Positions 1-10,522 of a DNA stretch of 64,000 bases are shown piece by piece. The notes below the pieces were generated by a model. The model saw only the letters and a program-made list of their open reading frames with translations, was not told where the DNA came from and made no database searches. Each line of letters begins with the position of its first letter. Within the stretch, counting starts at the first letter, position 1. This DNA comes from [Phialemoniopsis] sp. UDSM-2020 (taxonomy: Eukaryota > Ascomycota > Sordariomycetes > Thyridiales > Thyridiaceae): positions 3,410,001 through 3,474,000 of the forward strand of contig JAEILZ010000004.1 of NCBI GenBank assembly GCA_018873225.1, read 5' to 3'. Made by a program: the position numbers and the translations under genes.

Positions 1-154
1 CGCCTAGAGCACCGAGCCTAGGACTTTCTCAAAAGGAACATGGAAAGCTTTGACTTATGGATGTATTCAACGCTTCACTTAGCGAACCGCGATGCAGTTG
101 ACATATCTATGTAACGCTCAACTAGCAACAGGTTGTTCTCTTGATGGCCATAGG

Positions 155-1279
155 CTAATCAAATCTGATAGCAACCCTACCCCTGACCTTGCCCTTGTCC
201 ATCAGATCTATCATCTCATGGATATCCTCCAAGTTCTTGTAGTATGTAGCGTGCGTCTTGATGCCATGCTCCACGGAGAAGTTGATGCACTCGCTCAGGT
301 TGGCTGGGATCGAGTTGCAGGCGCCCATGATCCGGAACTTCCCCAGAGCGATGTCTATCGATGTGAATGTCAGGGCCTGCTGTGGGTGACCGACGACCAT
401 GAGGATACCATTGATGCGCAAGACGTCGGGTGCCCTGTCGTACGAGGCCTTGGAGCTGGTGTAGTTAACAACGGCATGGCATCCACCACCAGTGATTTTC
501 TTTATCGATTGTACGTAGTCGGCGTTAGTTTTCGTGTTGAAGACGAAGTCGGCGCCGCAGTCCTTGGCTTCTTCGAGTTGAGCGTCGTTGATGTCGAGTC
601 CGATCACCTTGTAACCCTTTGCCTTGGCGTATTGGATGCCTGGATCAGGCCTTCATTAGTATGGTCTAGGTGTCTCAGAAGAGAAGCACATACCAAGATG
701 TCCAAGTCCACCACATCCAATAATCGCTACCCATTGTCCAGCTGGGATACCCAGGTCCGCGATGCCGTGATAGCTAGTGACGCCTGCGCAGAAGAGCGGC
801 GCAGCCTCAACTGCGGACAGTCCGGATGGCAGCACGATGGCATTTCTGTAATCTGTGGCAATGTACTCTTGGAAGAACCCATCAGCAGCATGGCCGGGCA
901 TTTTGCAGCCGCCCAACGTCTTGCACCACATCTGATGTATCTGGCACTCGTCGCACTCGAAACAGCAGTTGGTCGAGGGCAGGAAGCCAACCTCGTCGCC
1001 AATGTTGAATCCCTTGCATTCGTCGCCTACCGCCACCACGACACCAGCCGCCTCATGGCCGATAGTGATTGGGGGCGTGTCTTTCGATGTTGGTTTGAGG
1101 CCAAGTTCATCTGGCTCAAAGTTCATAAGGTCAGAACGGCAGAGACTACTGCATAACGTCTTGACAAGCAGCTCATTCGACTTCGGCGTCGGTATTGCTA
1201 TTTCGTTGATGTGGACTTTGTTGTCGCGTTGGTCATACTGCGCCGCCTTCATGGTGGCTGGGTAGCTGAGGGATCCCAT
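155..1279 (-). CDS. Zinc-dependent alcohol dehydrogenase (MDR family)
   Basis: Oxidises or reduces alcohols/aldehydes with NAD(P)H, probably cytosolic. Two exons (1279-694, 639-155) around a 54-bp intron (640-693, GTATGT...CAG) give 356 aa, normal for yeast-type ADH. Seen: catalytic-zinc Cys47 (SLCRSD), the GHEAAG signature with His75-Glu76, the structural-zinc cysteine cluster at about 106/109/112/119, a second catalytic Cys near 164, and the Rossmann loop GCGGLG near 188-193, which the intron follows directly. It lies divergent to the EthD gene at 1933 with about 650 bp between. All catalytic ligands are present, so the enzyme should be active; the substrate cannot be read from sequence. 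Confidence 0.93.
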
Positions 1280-1932
1280 GTTAGATGATGGTGCTCGCAG
1301 GCTGCCGAGAAGCTGTGGTGCGGCCGTGACGAGTCCATAGCTGTCAGATGATGCCAGGTCGTCTTTTGAACCTTATACGACACCATCCTTTGTTCTTCAG
1401 ACTCGGCATCATTTTGCGAGACCTCTGCGGTCTACGAAGCCCGTGTCACAATGGGGATCGCCATCACGAGACTCAATGCATTTGGAACACGGACTTTAGA
1501 GACCGGCGCGTGTCAATGGATGTCGCACATCAACTTGCGGGGGCAGACCAAGAACGCTAATGATTCATGGGCTTCAGCAGGCATAAATCTGGATCTCAAG
1601 GGCTTTTAACATTGATAAATCGTTAACAGGTTCTGGCCCAGTTCAGCCCCTGGGAACGTTAGTGCGACAACCGGTTTGAGGTTTCCGTGAGCCCGCCCCT
1701 TTCAGCTCTGGCCCCGCTTTCTTCGGTCAACGATGTCCGAGACACTAAACGCCCCTACATATGGTGCGGGGGCAGCCGAGGGTTCTCCAATAAACGGCTA
1801 CGCGACAGTACATTAAGTTCCAAGCAGGGAGCAAACACTTCTCCTAGTCACCAAGCATAGTCACATACTGTAGCTTGACATTCTTTACATCCTTGCCATT
1901 GTGAAGCCCTTTTGCACACGACTGTCGCAAAC
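1280..1932. other. Divergent intergenic region (ADH / EthD)
   Basis: About 650 bp between two divergent starts, so it should carry both promoters. A 70-codon open frame at 1348-1560 has no recognisable content. No convincing TATA box was identified. Confidence 0.5.
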
Positions 1933-2420
1933 ATGTCTACCGAAAGGCTAATCCGAATAACAACGCTGATCCCCCGCAAGAAGGGGATGACGGAGGCTCA
2001 GTTCTACAAGCACTGGACAGAGGTCCATGGACCGCTTGTGATCGACTTCATGATGCGCCACGGTGTGGTCGAATACCGACAAGTAAGCCCGCCCCCAAAG
2101 CCTTGGACTTTGATAAGACGAGCACGCACAAATCTGACACTTGCCAGTATCACACGACACCTGAGACGAAGGCGCTGGGCGAAGCCATGGCCAAAGCTGC
2201 GGGCCGCCCAATGCTTAGCTTCGACGGAATCAGCGATGCGTACGTGAAGGACTTCAAAACCTTTGAGGACGCTTTCAAGGACCCCGAGTACCTAGAGAAG
2301 ATCAGGCCTGACGAGCTTGCCTTCATCGATGTGGATAACATACAAATGACGATTGGGTATGATTGGGGTGTCGTTGAGAATGGAAAGAAGGTCACGGAAC
2401 ACGCTCGCTCGTATGCCTAA
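1933..2420 (+). CDS. EthD-domain small protein
   Basis: Two exons (1933-2082, 2148-2420) around a 65-bp intron (GTAAGC...CAG) give 140 aa. The motif FYKHWTEVHGPL at residues 24-35 is the hallmark of the EthD-like ferredoxin-fold family. In fungi that family includes small dehydratases or decarboxylases of polyketide pathways, but also many proteins of unknown role. The ATG at 1933 is preferred because the frame upstream holds only a TTG. The divergent ADH could share a pathway, but no polyketide synthase is in the window, so a secondary-metabolism role is only a guess. Confidence 0.88.
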
Positions 2421-3503
2421 AAAGGCAATCTGCATTGTTGATCTGCCTACGACAGCTCGGTGCCCAATATTAGCAGAGAACTTATAGAAATAGACAGCTT
2501 ATTATGAAAGCAAGTTCACCAACCCTTTGTGGTCTTATATGCATTGTCAGTCTCACACCGCAACCGATACGAGGCATATTCGTTCAATCCACGGAGCGTT
2601 CCATTCTCTGTTTCGGTGTCGCTATCACGAAGAGGTTCCTATTCCGCAGCTGCAAATGGAGTGAGGTCCTTTGGTCTTCGGGGACCTAGTACACTTGGAG
2701 GCAGTGTCGATCACATCGTGGTCGGCGATCCTGCCTCGCAAAGTGTCGCAGAGCCGGGCGTATTGACGGAGCAGAGCCTCATTGTGGGGGCGGATATGCG
2801 ATATTCAGTGTGACGAGAACTTATTGAGTGTCGCTTCCTCACTGCAGTGTCGATCATCTAAAGTTGGGCGAATAGGAACGGAGCCTCGTTCAGCTAAACG
2901 CAACAAAATAATTCGGTCGAGGCCGTGCATCGTTAGTCAGGCCCTCTGGCGAGTTGAGAGGCTTACCAGGTGTAAAGGCGGCCATGATCGGCACGCCTTC
3001 TGCCTAATTGAATCTAATTTTCTGTCAGGAACCCCGGCAGGCGTACGTGTTTGCTGCATCTTTTGCACAAGGCTCCGGATTCTAGTTACATAATAGCGGT
3101 CAGGGTGGCAAACTGCACATCTGAGATGATCCTGTTCTTTCCAGGGCATACTACCAGCCTATTACAATCTGAGAACATTAACTAAGGAAAAGGCGTAGCA
3201 ACGAATGCCTTCGACTCGCGGGGCTCCACTGGCCTGGCCATGCAGTCATGCTGGGGGTGGCGCTGTGCTTGCAGCCTGAGCGGTGCTTGAAAGAGCTTTA
3301 TACATTATCAAGGCTGTCAAAGAGGTATCAAGCATGCTGTGGACTTGTCAACGAAGCGGTGTGTTCTTCATCCGCAGCATGGGCAATTCTGAGTACAAAT
3401 AGAGTGATCATTCCGGACAGAATCGATAACTTTCCCACACAGCATCCTTCAATCACCCATACAAGCTTCAACCTCAACATCAACCAACCTTTTCCCCTTC
3501 AAT
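2421..3503. other. Intergenic region, no gene recognised
   Basis: About 1.1 kb. Short open frames (2504-3149) show no domain, no shared codon pattern and no intron logic. The last about 80 bp (3420-3503) are pyrimidine-rich with CAATCACCC-like spacing, typical of a fungal 5' leader just before a start codon. Confidence 0.5.
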
Positions 3504-4137
3504 ATACGTGCCTCATTCATCACGATCATTGCCGGTCTCCTGGGCGTGGTTGCAGCTGGAGGTCCCTATTATATCCCTGAAGGATCTCCGGACGGTATCT
3601 ACACCCACGAGAATGACGCGGAGACTGGTGCCACGAAGCTCTTCTATCTTGGAACCCCAGGTAACCTAACTCGAGTTGAGGTGCCTTACACGCCTCTCTC
3701 TGGCGCGGCCCGTAATAAGCCGCGCCTTCCGGCTCGTTGACCACAACGCCGTGGCAATTTTGCTACTTGTGACAACAATCTTGCCCATCGTACGTAATAC
3801 CTCCTATCTCGCTATGACTCGTCCCCTCTTAGACATCCATATTCTCTACTGACAATCTCACTAATCAGAGTCGGGATCGATCCCTACCACCGACAACAGC
3901 ATGGCAGACGCCTACGGTGGCGGATATCAGTGGTGGAACCAAATCAGCTTCCAGCAGGGCAACGCCGTGGCTTTTGGGTGCGACTACGGCAGCGGCCAGA
4001 CCTGCTACAAGGCGGACGTGAGCAGATTTCTCACGAATGTCCGAAGCCAGTGCGGTGATTATACCGCAGGCTGGTGGAGCCAGGAAGACTGGAACGTTTC
4101 GTATGGACATACTGTTGCGGGGGCTGGCTTCTGCTGA
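3504..4137 (+). pseudogene. Disabled small secreted cysteine-containing protein
   Basis: A gene-like structure without a usable start. After a typical pyrimidine-rich leader, a hydrophobic signal-peptide frame begins at 3504 with ATA where ATG is expected, and no in-frame ATG exists back to the stop at 3405. The frame continues through a pro-region with Pro-Asp-Gly-Ile-Tyr, meets TGA at 3738 between two arginine-rich stretches, and resumes in the same frame to a clean phase-1 intron (3790-3868, GTACGT...CAG). Exon 2 (3869-4137) ends in a Cys-rich tail (GCDYGSGQTC, QCGDYTAGWW, final FC) resembling a common family of secreted fungal proteins. Without the two lesions it would encode about 184 aa. 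Sequencing error or non-AUG initiation remains possible. Confidence 0.6.
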
Positions 4138-4296
4138 GTCCAATAACGCTTGAAGAGCTGAGGATCAGGTGGTGATTCTCAAAAATACCTAGTAGCGCAT
4201 GGTCAACGCAATGCTACTGCACAAATTCCACTCCTTCAACCCGGGTCACACACTCATGTCATGGCTTTCTTTTATACTGTTGAGGCCGGGCTTTAT

Positions 4297-4377
4297 ACAT
4301 TTACTTGAATTAAACATTTACTTGAATTCAACATTTACTTGAATTAACATTTACTTGAATTAAACATTTACTTGAAT
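4297..4377 (+). repeat. 17-bp minisatellite, five copies
   Basis: Five near-identical units (ACATTTACTTGAATTAA) start at 4297, 4314, 4331, 4347 and 4364; one is 16 bp and one carries a T-to-C change. It lies just downstream of the disabled secreted-protein gene and beside the dispersed repeat. Confidence 0.95.
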
Positions 4378-4479
4378 GTTACTTCGTTTCCCTTAAAACA
4401 TTCTTATCCAACGCCTCGTAGAAAGCCCTTGTTCCTCAACCTCAGATGATATCGAGTTCCGTTGCAAGCTCCTTATGTC

Positions 4480-4720
4480 CGCGACCATATTCAACTACCG
4501 AAGGAAGTCAACGTCCCAGAAACGATCACCTCATTGTTCCTGATCAGGCTAGTAGGTCATCTGGTTGTCCTCAGGTTGCTCTTCCCTGTTCACGGCATGA
4601 GGCACCTAGTCCCTCAGGAGCCCTCCCGAGTCTTCCTGAGCTTCCCTGAGCCTTGCTGAGCTCTCCGATCTCACTGGAACCGCTAGGCGCATCCATTGTA
4701 GGCTTTCATTGGTTTGCAAG
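4480..4720 (-). repeat. Dispersed repeat, copy A (less mutated)
   Basis: On the minus strand this segment matches 13535-13770 on the plus strand. Shared landmarks are a block around AAAGCCTA(C/T)AAT(G/A)GAT, then GGAGAGCT and a series of imperfect AAGCT/AGGCT units, then a (C/T)GTTT...GACGT(T/C)GACTT block. Aligned by eye, most differences are C-to-T or G-to-A, with copy A keeping the C or G. No terminal repeats or transposase frame were recognised; it could be a relic of a non-autonomous element. Limits are approximate. Confidence 0.7.
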
Positions 4721-4799
4721 AAACCAGAACACCTATGCCCAAGTATAAAAGAGCCATTTCTGGCTTCTGTCAGGAACAGACTTCTATTGAGCAGCTGCT

Positions 4800-5015
4800 T
4801 CAGCCAGTTCTGGGATCATACATCCAATAGATCTTTATAGCTATTGGTTGACTCGATACGTCAAGGTAAACGAAGATACGGAGATACAGGTCCGGGATAT
4901 CGCCCTCGGGAATTACTGCAGAGTCCATGAGATCTCCACAGGTTTTGTGCTGTAGTGCCAAGCACGCTTCCATCAACTTCTCATTGTCTTCCGGACCGCC
5001 ATGTCTCATTATCAT
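4800..5015 (-). other. Orphan 71-codon reading frame, possible gene fragment
   Basis: The frame has a protein-like composition (PEDNEKLMEACLALQ, then GDIPDLYLRIFVYLDV), open to a stop codon about 80 bp upstream of its first ATG at 5015. No domain is recognised and no introns join it to neighbours. It lies directly upstream of repeat copy A in the repeat's own orientation, so it may be part of the element or the remnant of a gene it interrupted. Confidence 0.25.
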
Positions 5016-5708
5016 AAGCGTTCCCGCATTATTTCTGGCTCGTAGTAGGACTTTTCGAATAATACCAGGAAAAATTTGCTCCTGATGGCATGCTTAAACT
5101 GGGTTTCTCCAAACGAGGGTTTCGCCGGCTGTGGGCTTGTGGCGAGATCTTGTTTGCGGCAGTCTTCTGCTTGTAGCACTGGTGCCATAGGCGGCCCGCT
5201 GTGCTGATATGATAGTTTGAGCTCGTCTTGGTTTCACCCTACTGGTTGGAGGGTTACTAATCCCCAGATAGCTGGAATAGCAATGCAATGCTGTCTCACG
5301 CAATGCTGTCTCAAGCATGTTAATACATTTACATTGACACGAGTTCAATCAAATTTCTTCTGAATAGCATTTACTCTGCAATTTTTAGACCTTGTTGTGG
5401 ATCCTTGGTATGCGCATTCATTAGGGCTGAAATCGACTGTATGCATTGCCCGATGGCTCTTTTGCACGTTTGATAAACAGTATCGGGGAAAGGCTGGTCA
5501 ACGACTGGCAGTCATCGGCTCTGGTGACGTAACCCGGTGGTACAGCATGACATTCGTGATCCTGCAAGCCCCCAGATTCCATTCTGATTGGGCGGCACCA
5601 GGGAGGGGTTAACAGTAATTGACGCCCAAGCTCGTTTGGCCGAAAGGAACAGACAAGGACGTAGTTTCTATTCCATATGCCGCAGACTTAAGCCCAGTCA
5701 GACGAGCA
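5016..5708. other. Leader region of the HET-domain gene
   Basis: About 690 bp without a recognised gene. Near-duplicate CAATGCTGTCTCA units occur at about 5285-5315. No clear TATA box was seen. Confidence 0.4.
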
Positions 5709-7738
5709 ATGGAGACACTATACAACCCTTTAGAGCGTGCGCACCAGATCCGAACTCTCAAACTTCTAAGAAATGCTTCAGGCGGGGTTGATGCGACCCT
5801 TCAGGTAGTTGACCTGGATACTGACCCCCTTTATGCCTGCCTATCTTACACTTGGGGCGGTCCAAGATGGGATGACGAGGATGAGACGTGGACCATCCTA
5901 AGCCAGAGCATCTGTATCAATGGTGTACGTCTGAAGATCCGGCTAAACCTCCGGAATGCTCTTGATCACCTCTACGAAGTTCTCGAGGGCAGAGCTGTGT
6001 GGATAGACGCGATATGCATCAACCAAGAAGACACAGCGGAGCGCAACACGCAAGTAGCCCTCATGGGCCGTACATACCAACAGGCCCAGGACGTTGTGGT
6101 CTGGCTAGGAGAGTCGACGCGCACGTGGGAAATGGCTATCTGTCATATGGAGCATTTCAACTTGTCGATCGAGGCATACGAGAAGCAAACGTGGCAAGCA
6201 AGTAGGGACGCGCTGTTCAGTTGCGAACTGACAAATGAGGACCATATAGGCATCATTCACTTCCTGACTGGGAACAGATGGTTCAGCCGGATGTGGACGC
6301 TACAAGAATTTGTTCTGGCAAGAAACATTCGATTCTTATGCGGTGACCTCTCGATCACTGTTGAAACCATGTGGAAAGGGGGGGTAATAACAAACCTGGC
6401 GGGCCTGACGACTGCTTGGGCTGATTTGGACGCGTGTCGTGAAGAGTGGATCAAGGAGTTCGTTGTGCTCGTTATGATCAGACATCGCTACGGGAACGAG
6501 TTGGAGAACTCGCTCGGAACAAATGCCCACAAGTATCGGACTCGTGAGGCGACAGACCCAAAGGACAAGATTTTTGGCGTCTTGGGGATTTCTCGTACGT
6601 GAAGGCCATCATGGTCGCTTCTGTTCGAACCAATGCCCAGCGCCGAACGAGTTTTGTTTTCTGACAGCTGATAGGAACAACGGACAAGTGGATCAAAGAG
6701 CCATTTGTCATTGACTATGGTCTCAGCGTCCAAGAAATTTACACCAACGCAGCGGTGTTCGGCTTGGTGGCATGGAAAGGCCTTGAGGCGCTGTGCCATG
6801 TGGGCGACAGGACAGAAAATAGGATACCAAATCTCCCGAGTTGGGTACCCGACTTTACCCAGGCGCTACCTTGGAAAGCATTCCAGAGCACTGGAGAAAA
6901 CATGAGATTCAAGGCGACTTCAGACCTACAGACTGAACTTTGGCTGGACTGCGTCAAGGATAAAGCTGTCATTTTCAACGCGTCATCTATTGACTCTGTC
7001 GACTGCACCTGCAATGCTTACTGGACCGATATTAATGGGACGGGCTTGGCGGAATTCCTGAAATTGCTCTTCTGTCCCTCAGCACCAGCAAGGTTCTACA
7101 ACGAGGATATGGTATCTACAATATTGCGCCTAATGGTGGCAGATGGTTTCAAGAACGATGGTATCGATCCACGTCGGAACCTTGCAGAACTGTTTGAGCG
7201 GTGGCTCTTTGGCGGTCTCTTCGCCTGCGACGAGGCTCACCGTGGGGATGTTGAGTCTGCACTTGCATTCTGGCGGGATCCCGAGTCCCAGATCTCCATG
7301 ATGGCCGAAGCGCTGGGCATACAGCCTCAACTCTTGAGGGAACTAGTCGGGCCCATCACAAGGGGTGCGAAACAGTGTGAGAGCGTCGAGGACATCGAGC
7401 TAAGTGCAAAGGGCAGGACAAGAGAGGTTGGGTCCTTTGAGAAGTACACACAATCGACGCAACATCAGCTTAAGGTGCAGTGGGACGCTGCTGGGAATAA
7501 CCGCCGTTTCTTCCGCACCATCCGAGGCTATGTAGGACTTGGACCACGCACGATGCAGGCGGGCGACCAGGTTATGCTGCTGCATGGCGCTCCTGTCCCG
7601 TACATCTTTCGTCATCTGCCGCAAGACCTGGAGGCGGTGTTTGATCTTGTTGGAGAGGCCTATTTACATGGCTTTATGTATGGTGAGAACTTGGTAAGAG
7701 AAAAAGTGCAATGGAGTAAAATCACTGTCTATTGTTAA
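5709..7738 (+). CDS. HET-domain protein
   Basis: Two exons (5709-6594, 6675-7738) around an 80-bp phase-1 intron (GTACGT...TAG) give 649 aa. The heterokaryon-incompatibility domain is intact: YACLSYTWG at residues 42-50, VWIDAICINQEDTAERN near 97-113, then the WTLQEF and TDPKDKIFGVLG blocks; the intron follows that last block. The C-terminal about 350 aa carries no recognised second domain. The ATG at 5709 is the first in frame and gives the usual about 40-residue lead before the HET core. In known cases HET domains trigger cell death on non-self recognition; this one could do the same or act as a general stress effector. It stands alone, about 10 kb from the NLR island. Confidence 0.93.
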
Positions 7739-8204
7739 ATTGAGTCATACTTAGCCCAAATAATCCGTCCACCATATATGGCCCGAGCCCATTCTTGTGA
7801 GTGCCCAATATCGATTGCCAAGTTTTGTTCGCCTTTGGGTTTCTTTTTAAAAATTCGAAACTTGGAGAGCTATCGACATCAGTTCGTTTGATCTCGAACA
7901 TAGAATAACCGGCATTGGCCTAGTGCGCGTGAATTGTGTCCCAGGCATGATCGGGGATGACATCGGTATTGTAAGGGCCTGCTGGGACCCTTGCAGATTC
8001 TTTGGCCTCAAGCCGTTCTTCAATCACAACCTGTACACCTCTTGTGGCAACCCAGTTTTCACTCAGAGCCTTGCGAACAAAAGACTCAGAAATGACTATG
8101 GCCAGTAAAATCTGTGTGATTCTGACTCTCTGATACCGTACGGGCATCCTTCCTTACCTTGTGGTGTATGCAGTTAATCGACCGCGGAGGGTGCGGCTGC
8201 CTTT
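7739..8204. other. Intergenic region, no gene recognised
   Basis: Relatively AT-rich. A 61-codon frame at 7923-8108 shows no features. It probably holds the 3' end of the HET gene transcript. Confidence 0.4.
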
Positions 8205-8318
8205 ATGGATATTAACGGGCCGGCACACGACAAATTCTACACAGAGCTTGCCGAGGGCAAGGAGCAGGGCCCATGGCAACAGACCTTTGTCAAGGGAATG
8301 GGATACAAGAAGTTCTAG
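8205..8318 (+). pseudogene. Orphan 3' exon-like fragment
   Basis: Thirty-seven codons from ATG at 8205 to TAG at 8316-8318 read like the C-terminus of an enzyme (GPAHDKFYTELAEGKEQ, then a Gly-Tyr-Lys-Lys-Phe end). The frame stays open upstream to about 8178, where TATGCAG could be a splice acceptor, but no earlier exon is visible. Codon choice is GC-ending like real genes here and unlike the flanks. The parent gene is not recognised. Its place beside the sulfur genes suggests a lost member of that group, which is inference only. Confidence 0.35.
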
Positions 8319-8506
8319 GTCACAATTCTAGAGCTGGAGGATATCAGATGGAAACTTCAGTTGCTTGTGATGAGCTGCTCCAATGATTATCGAGATCCGA
8401 ATCTAAGTGTCGTTGTCTTTTTGGAAGATGATTACTGTATTAGTCTACCATGGAAGTGCTGTAGCCCTGTAGAAGCTATTCCAAATCAAACCAGTGCCTA
8501 AGAGTC

Positions 8507-9993
8507 TCAGGTATACCAGGTAGGCTCGGGAAGTTCTCCAAGAAGCTGATAGCGTCCGAGCTCCCTGTTCTTGTATGAAACGGGGTCATGCAGCGTGTGA
8601 GTTCTGATATCTCTCCAGAACCGGTCTAGTCCGACTTTGGTCGCCGTCGCCTTAGCTCCAGTCACTTCAAAGACCCCCGATGTTACCCGCAAGCCAGTGT
8701 CCGTCGCAACAACCTTAACACTCGCCACCCACTCCGCTGCATGGCCTCTGGCCTCGGCCGTCAACTTCGACCTCTCCTCCGCACTTCCTGAATTTTTGTA
8801 CAGGGACGTGATCGCCTCGCCAGCCCTGTCAGCCAGAGTTGTGGCGGCTCGCAGATGAGCAAGGAAGTTCCCATATGTCGACAAGACGTAGAACTCGTCT
8901 TGAGGCTTTTCCTTGTTCTGCGACAATTGTCAGATCGTTGGTTGTAACACGGGAGCATTCTCAACTTACGTCTCCTCCATATGGCCAGGCTCTGGTGGAC
9001 TTGTTGGTATACGCAGTCGCTTCGTTCAAAGCGCCCCAGGCAATTCCTATGTAGAAATTGGAGAAGACGAGTTGAATCCTGTGAAAGCTAGATCAGCCTG
9101 CATGGTTACAGCTAGTGTCACAGATGGCAGACTTACGTCGGAAGTAGCAGGGTCGCGAAGGGGATGCCCAAGATGGAGGGATCCGGCTTTTTCTGAGCGG
9201 CATCCCACCCAAGTGCATCGGCCCAAGGTGCCTTGACGTTATCAATCTTGACGCTTCCCGACTCTGAGAGGCGCAATCCAATATTGTCCCAGTCATGTGA
9301 AAACTGAATACCTGGCTGCTCCGTCTTGACGAAAGCGAAGATGTGGTCATTCGTGTCTTCATATGATCCTTCTAGCACAGTCAGATCAGAAATGACACCT
9401 CCCGTGTTGAAGAACTTGAATCCGTTGAAGACGATGTCATTGCCGTCAGACGTGATACGAAGATCATTATCACGAGGGTTCACTGCACCGCCGACAAAGT
9501 AATTGTTGGAGATGATGAGCTTCTGGATGCGATCCGCTTGCTCAGCGGTGCCAACAACATTGGCAGTGGTTGACCATAGAAGATGATAGCCAAGAAGCAT
9601 ACCCAAAGAGCTGCAGTCCGTATTAGGTACCATAGTGGTAGCGAATAGGAATCCTGTAGCTTACCCATCTCCCTCGGCCACTGTTCGAATCACTTTGTAT
9701 CCAACACTCCATGGCTGTTCACCTCCACCATATTTCTGGGGCCCTAAGACCTTGAGAAGCCCAGAATGCTTCAGAAGAGCCACTTCAGCGCGAGGAGATT
9801 TGTTCTCACGTTCACGCAGACCTGCATCTTGTGCGAGAATAGATGAGACCTCTTGGGCTCGCTCAAGCCAACCCGTTTCGTCGGTTGGCAGGCCAGACCA
9901 TTTACTCACGTATTGATCATACACCTTGGGGTCAGTCTGAGGGACGGTTCGTGCGTTTGATGCCATGTTGGATGCCTGGAAGACGTTTCGCAC
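8507..9993 (-). CDS. SfnB/DszC-like flavin-dependent monooxygenase (acyl-CoA dehydrogenase fold)
   Basis: Four exons (9993-9665, 9610-9137, 9078-8970, 8917-8507) with introns of 54, 58 and 52 bp give 440 aa. The acyl-CoA-dehydrogenase-type fold is clear. Blocks such as HLLWSTTANVVGT, NYFVGGAVNPRD, FNGFKFFNTGGVISDLT and NIGLRLSESGSVKIDNV match the branch with bacterial SfnB and the desulfurisation enzyme DszC rather than true fatty-acid dehydrogenases. Such enzymes use reduced FMN and oxygen on organosulfur compounds, or play accessory roles in sulfone use. The SfnG-like gene 1.9 kb away supports a sulfur role. Start: MRNVFQ at 9993; an in-frame Met nine codons later is possible. The exact substrate is unknown. 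Confidence 0.88.
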
Positions 9994-10522
9994 TTTTTCC
10001 TTCTTGATTTGTATAGGTATCTCAAGTTCAAACGATCAATCAGTACTTAAATAACCAATGCCGGCATGGCCCGCTACCCTACCACGTGAGATTTCACTGT
10101 CTTCAGCTTTGCTGCCGAATATCCTTACGTCTATTGCGACATTGATTGCGAGATGCACCAGGTCGTTTGCAAATCAGGGGTCCTATATCTATGTTGGCGA
10201 CAAGCCCAATGCGAATGGTTCATTATCATGAGAGACTATCCCCAAGTCTTGGAGGTCTGACGTGTTGCGCTCGGAAAAGCTCCTGATTGGGTGGAGATGA
10301 TGTCAGATGCAGAACATTTTGCAAAAACGCGGCTATTGACATCAAATCCACGAGACGTGCGACGGCTCGTACAATTCATTAACTAAAGATTCTATCCGGC
10401 ACTTACATGCATATCATGGGGTTGTACGAGTTTACATGTTCAAAACCACCTGCACGATCCCCAGGATAAAGTGGAGTTCGTCCGGCATTCTCGGTTGCTA
10501 GGTAGAACGTGTTCCGGTTGAT
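9994..10522. other. Intergenic region between two minus-strand genes
   Basis: About 530 bp holding the promoter of the SfnB-like gene and the 3' flank of the transporter gene. No further gene was recognised. Confidence 0.4.

Noticed and set aside
92..1156. Plus-strand 354-codon frame
   Set aside because: Antisense shadow of the alcohol dehydrogenase; no domain, and it crosses that gene's intron.
4743..4750. TATAAAAG motif
   Set aside because: It lies beside the dispersed repeat and no plus-strand gene starts within a normal distance.
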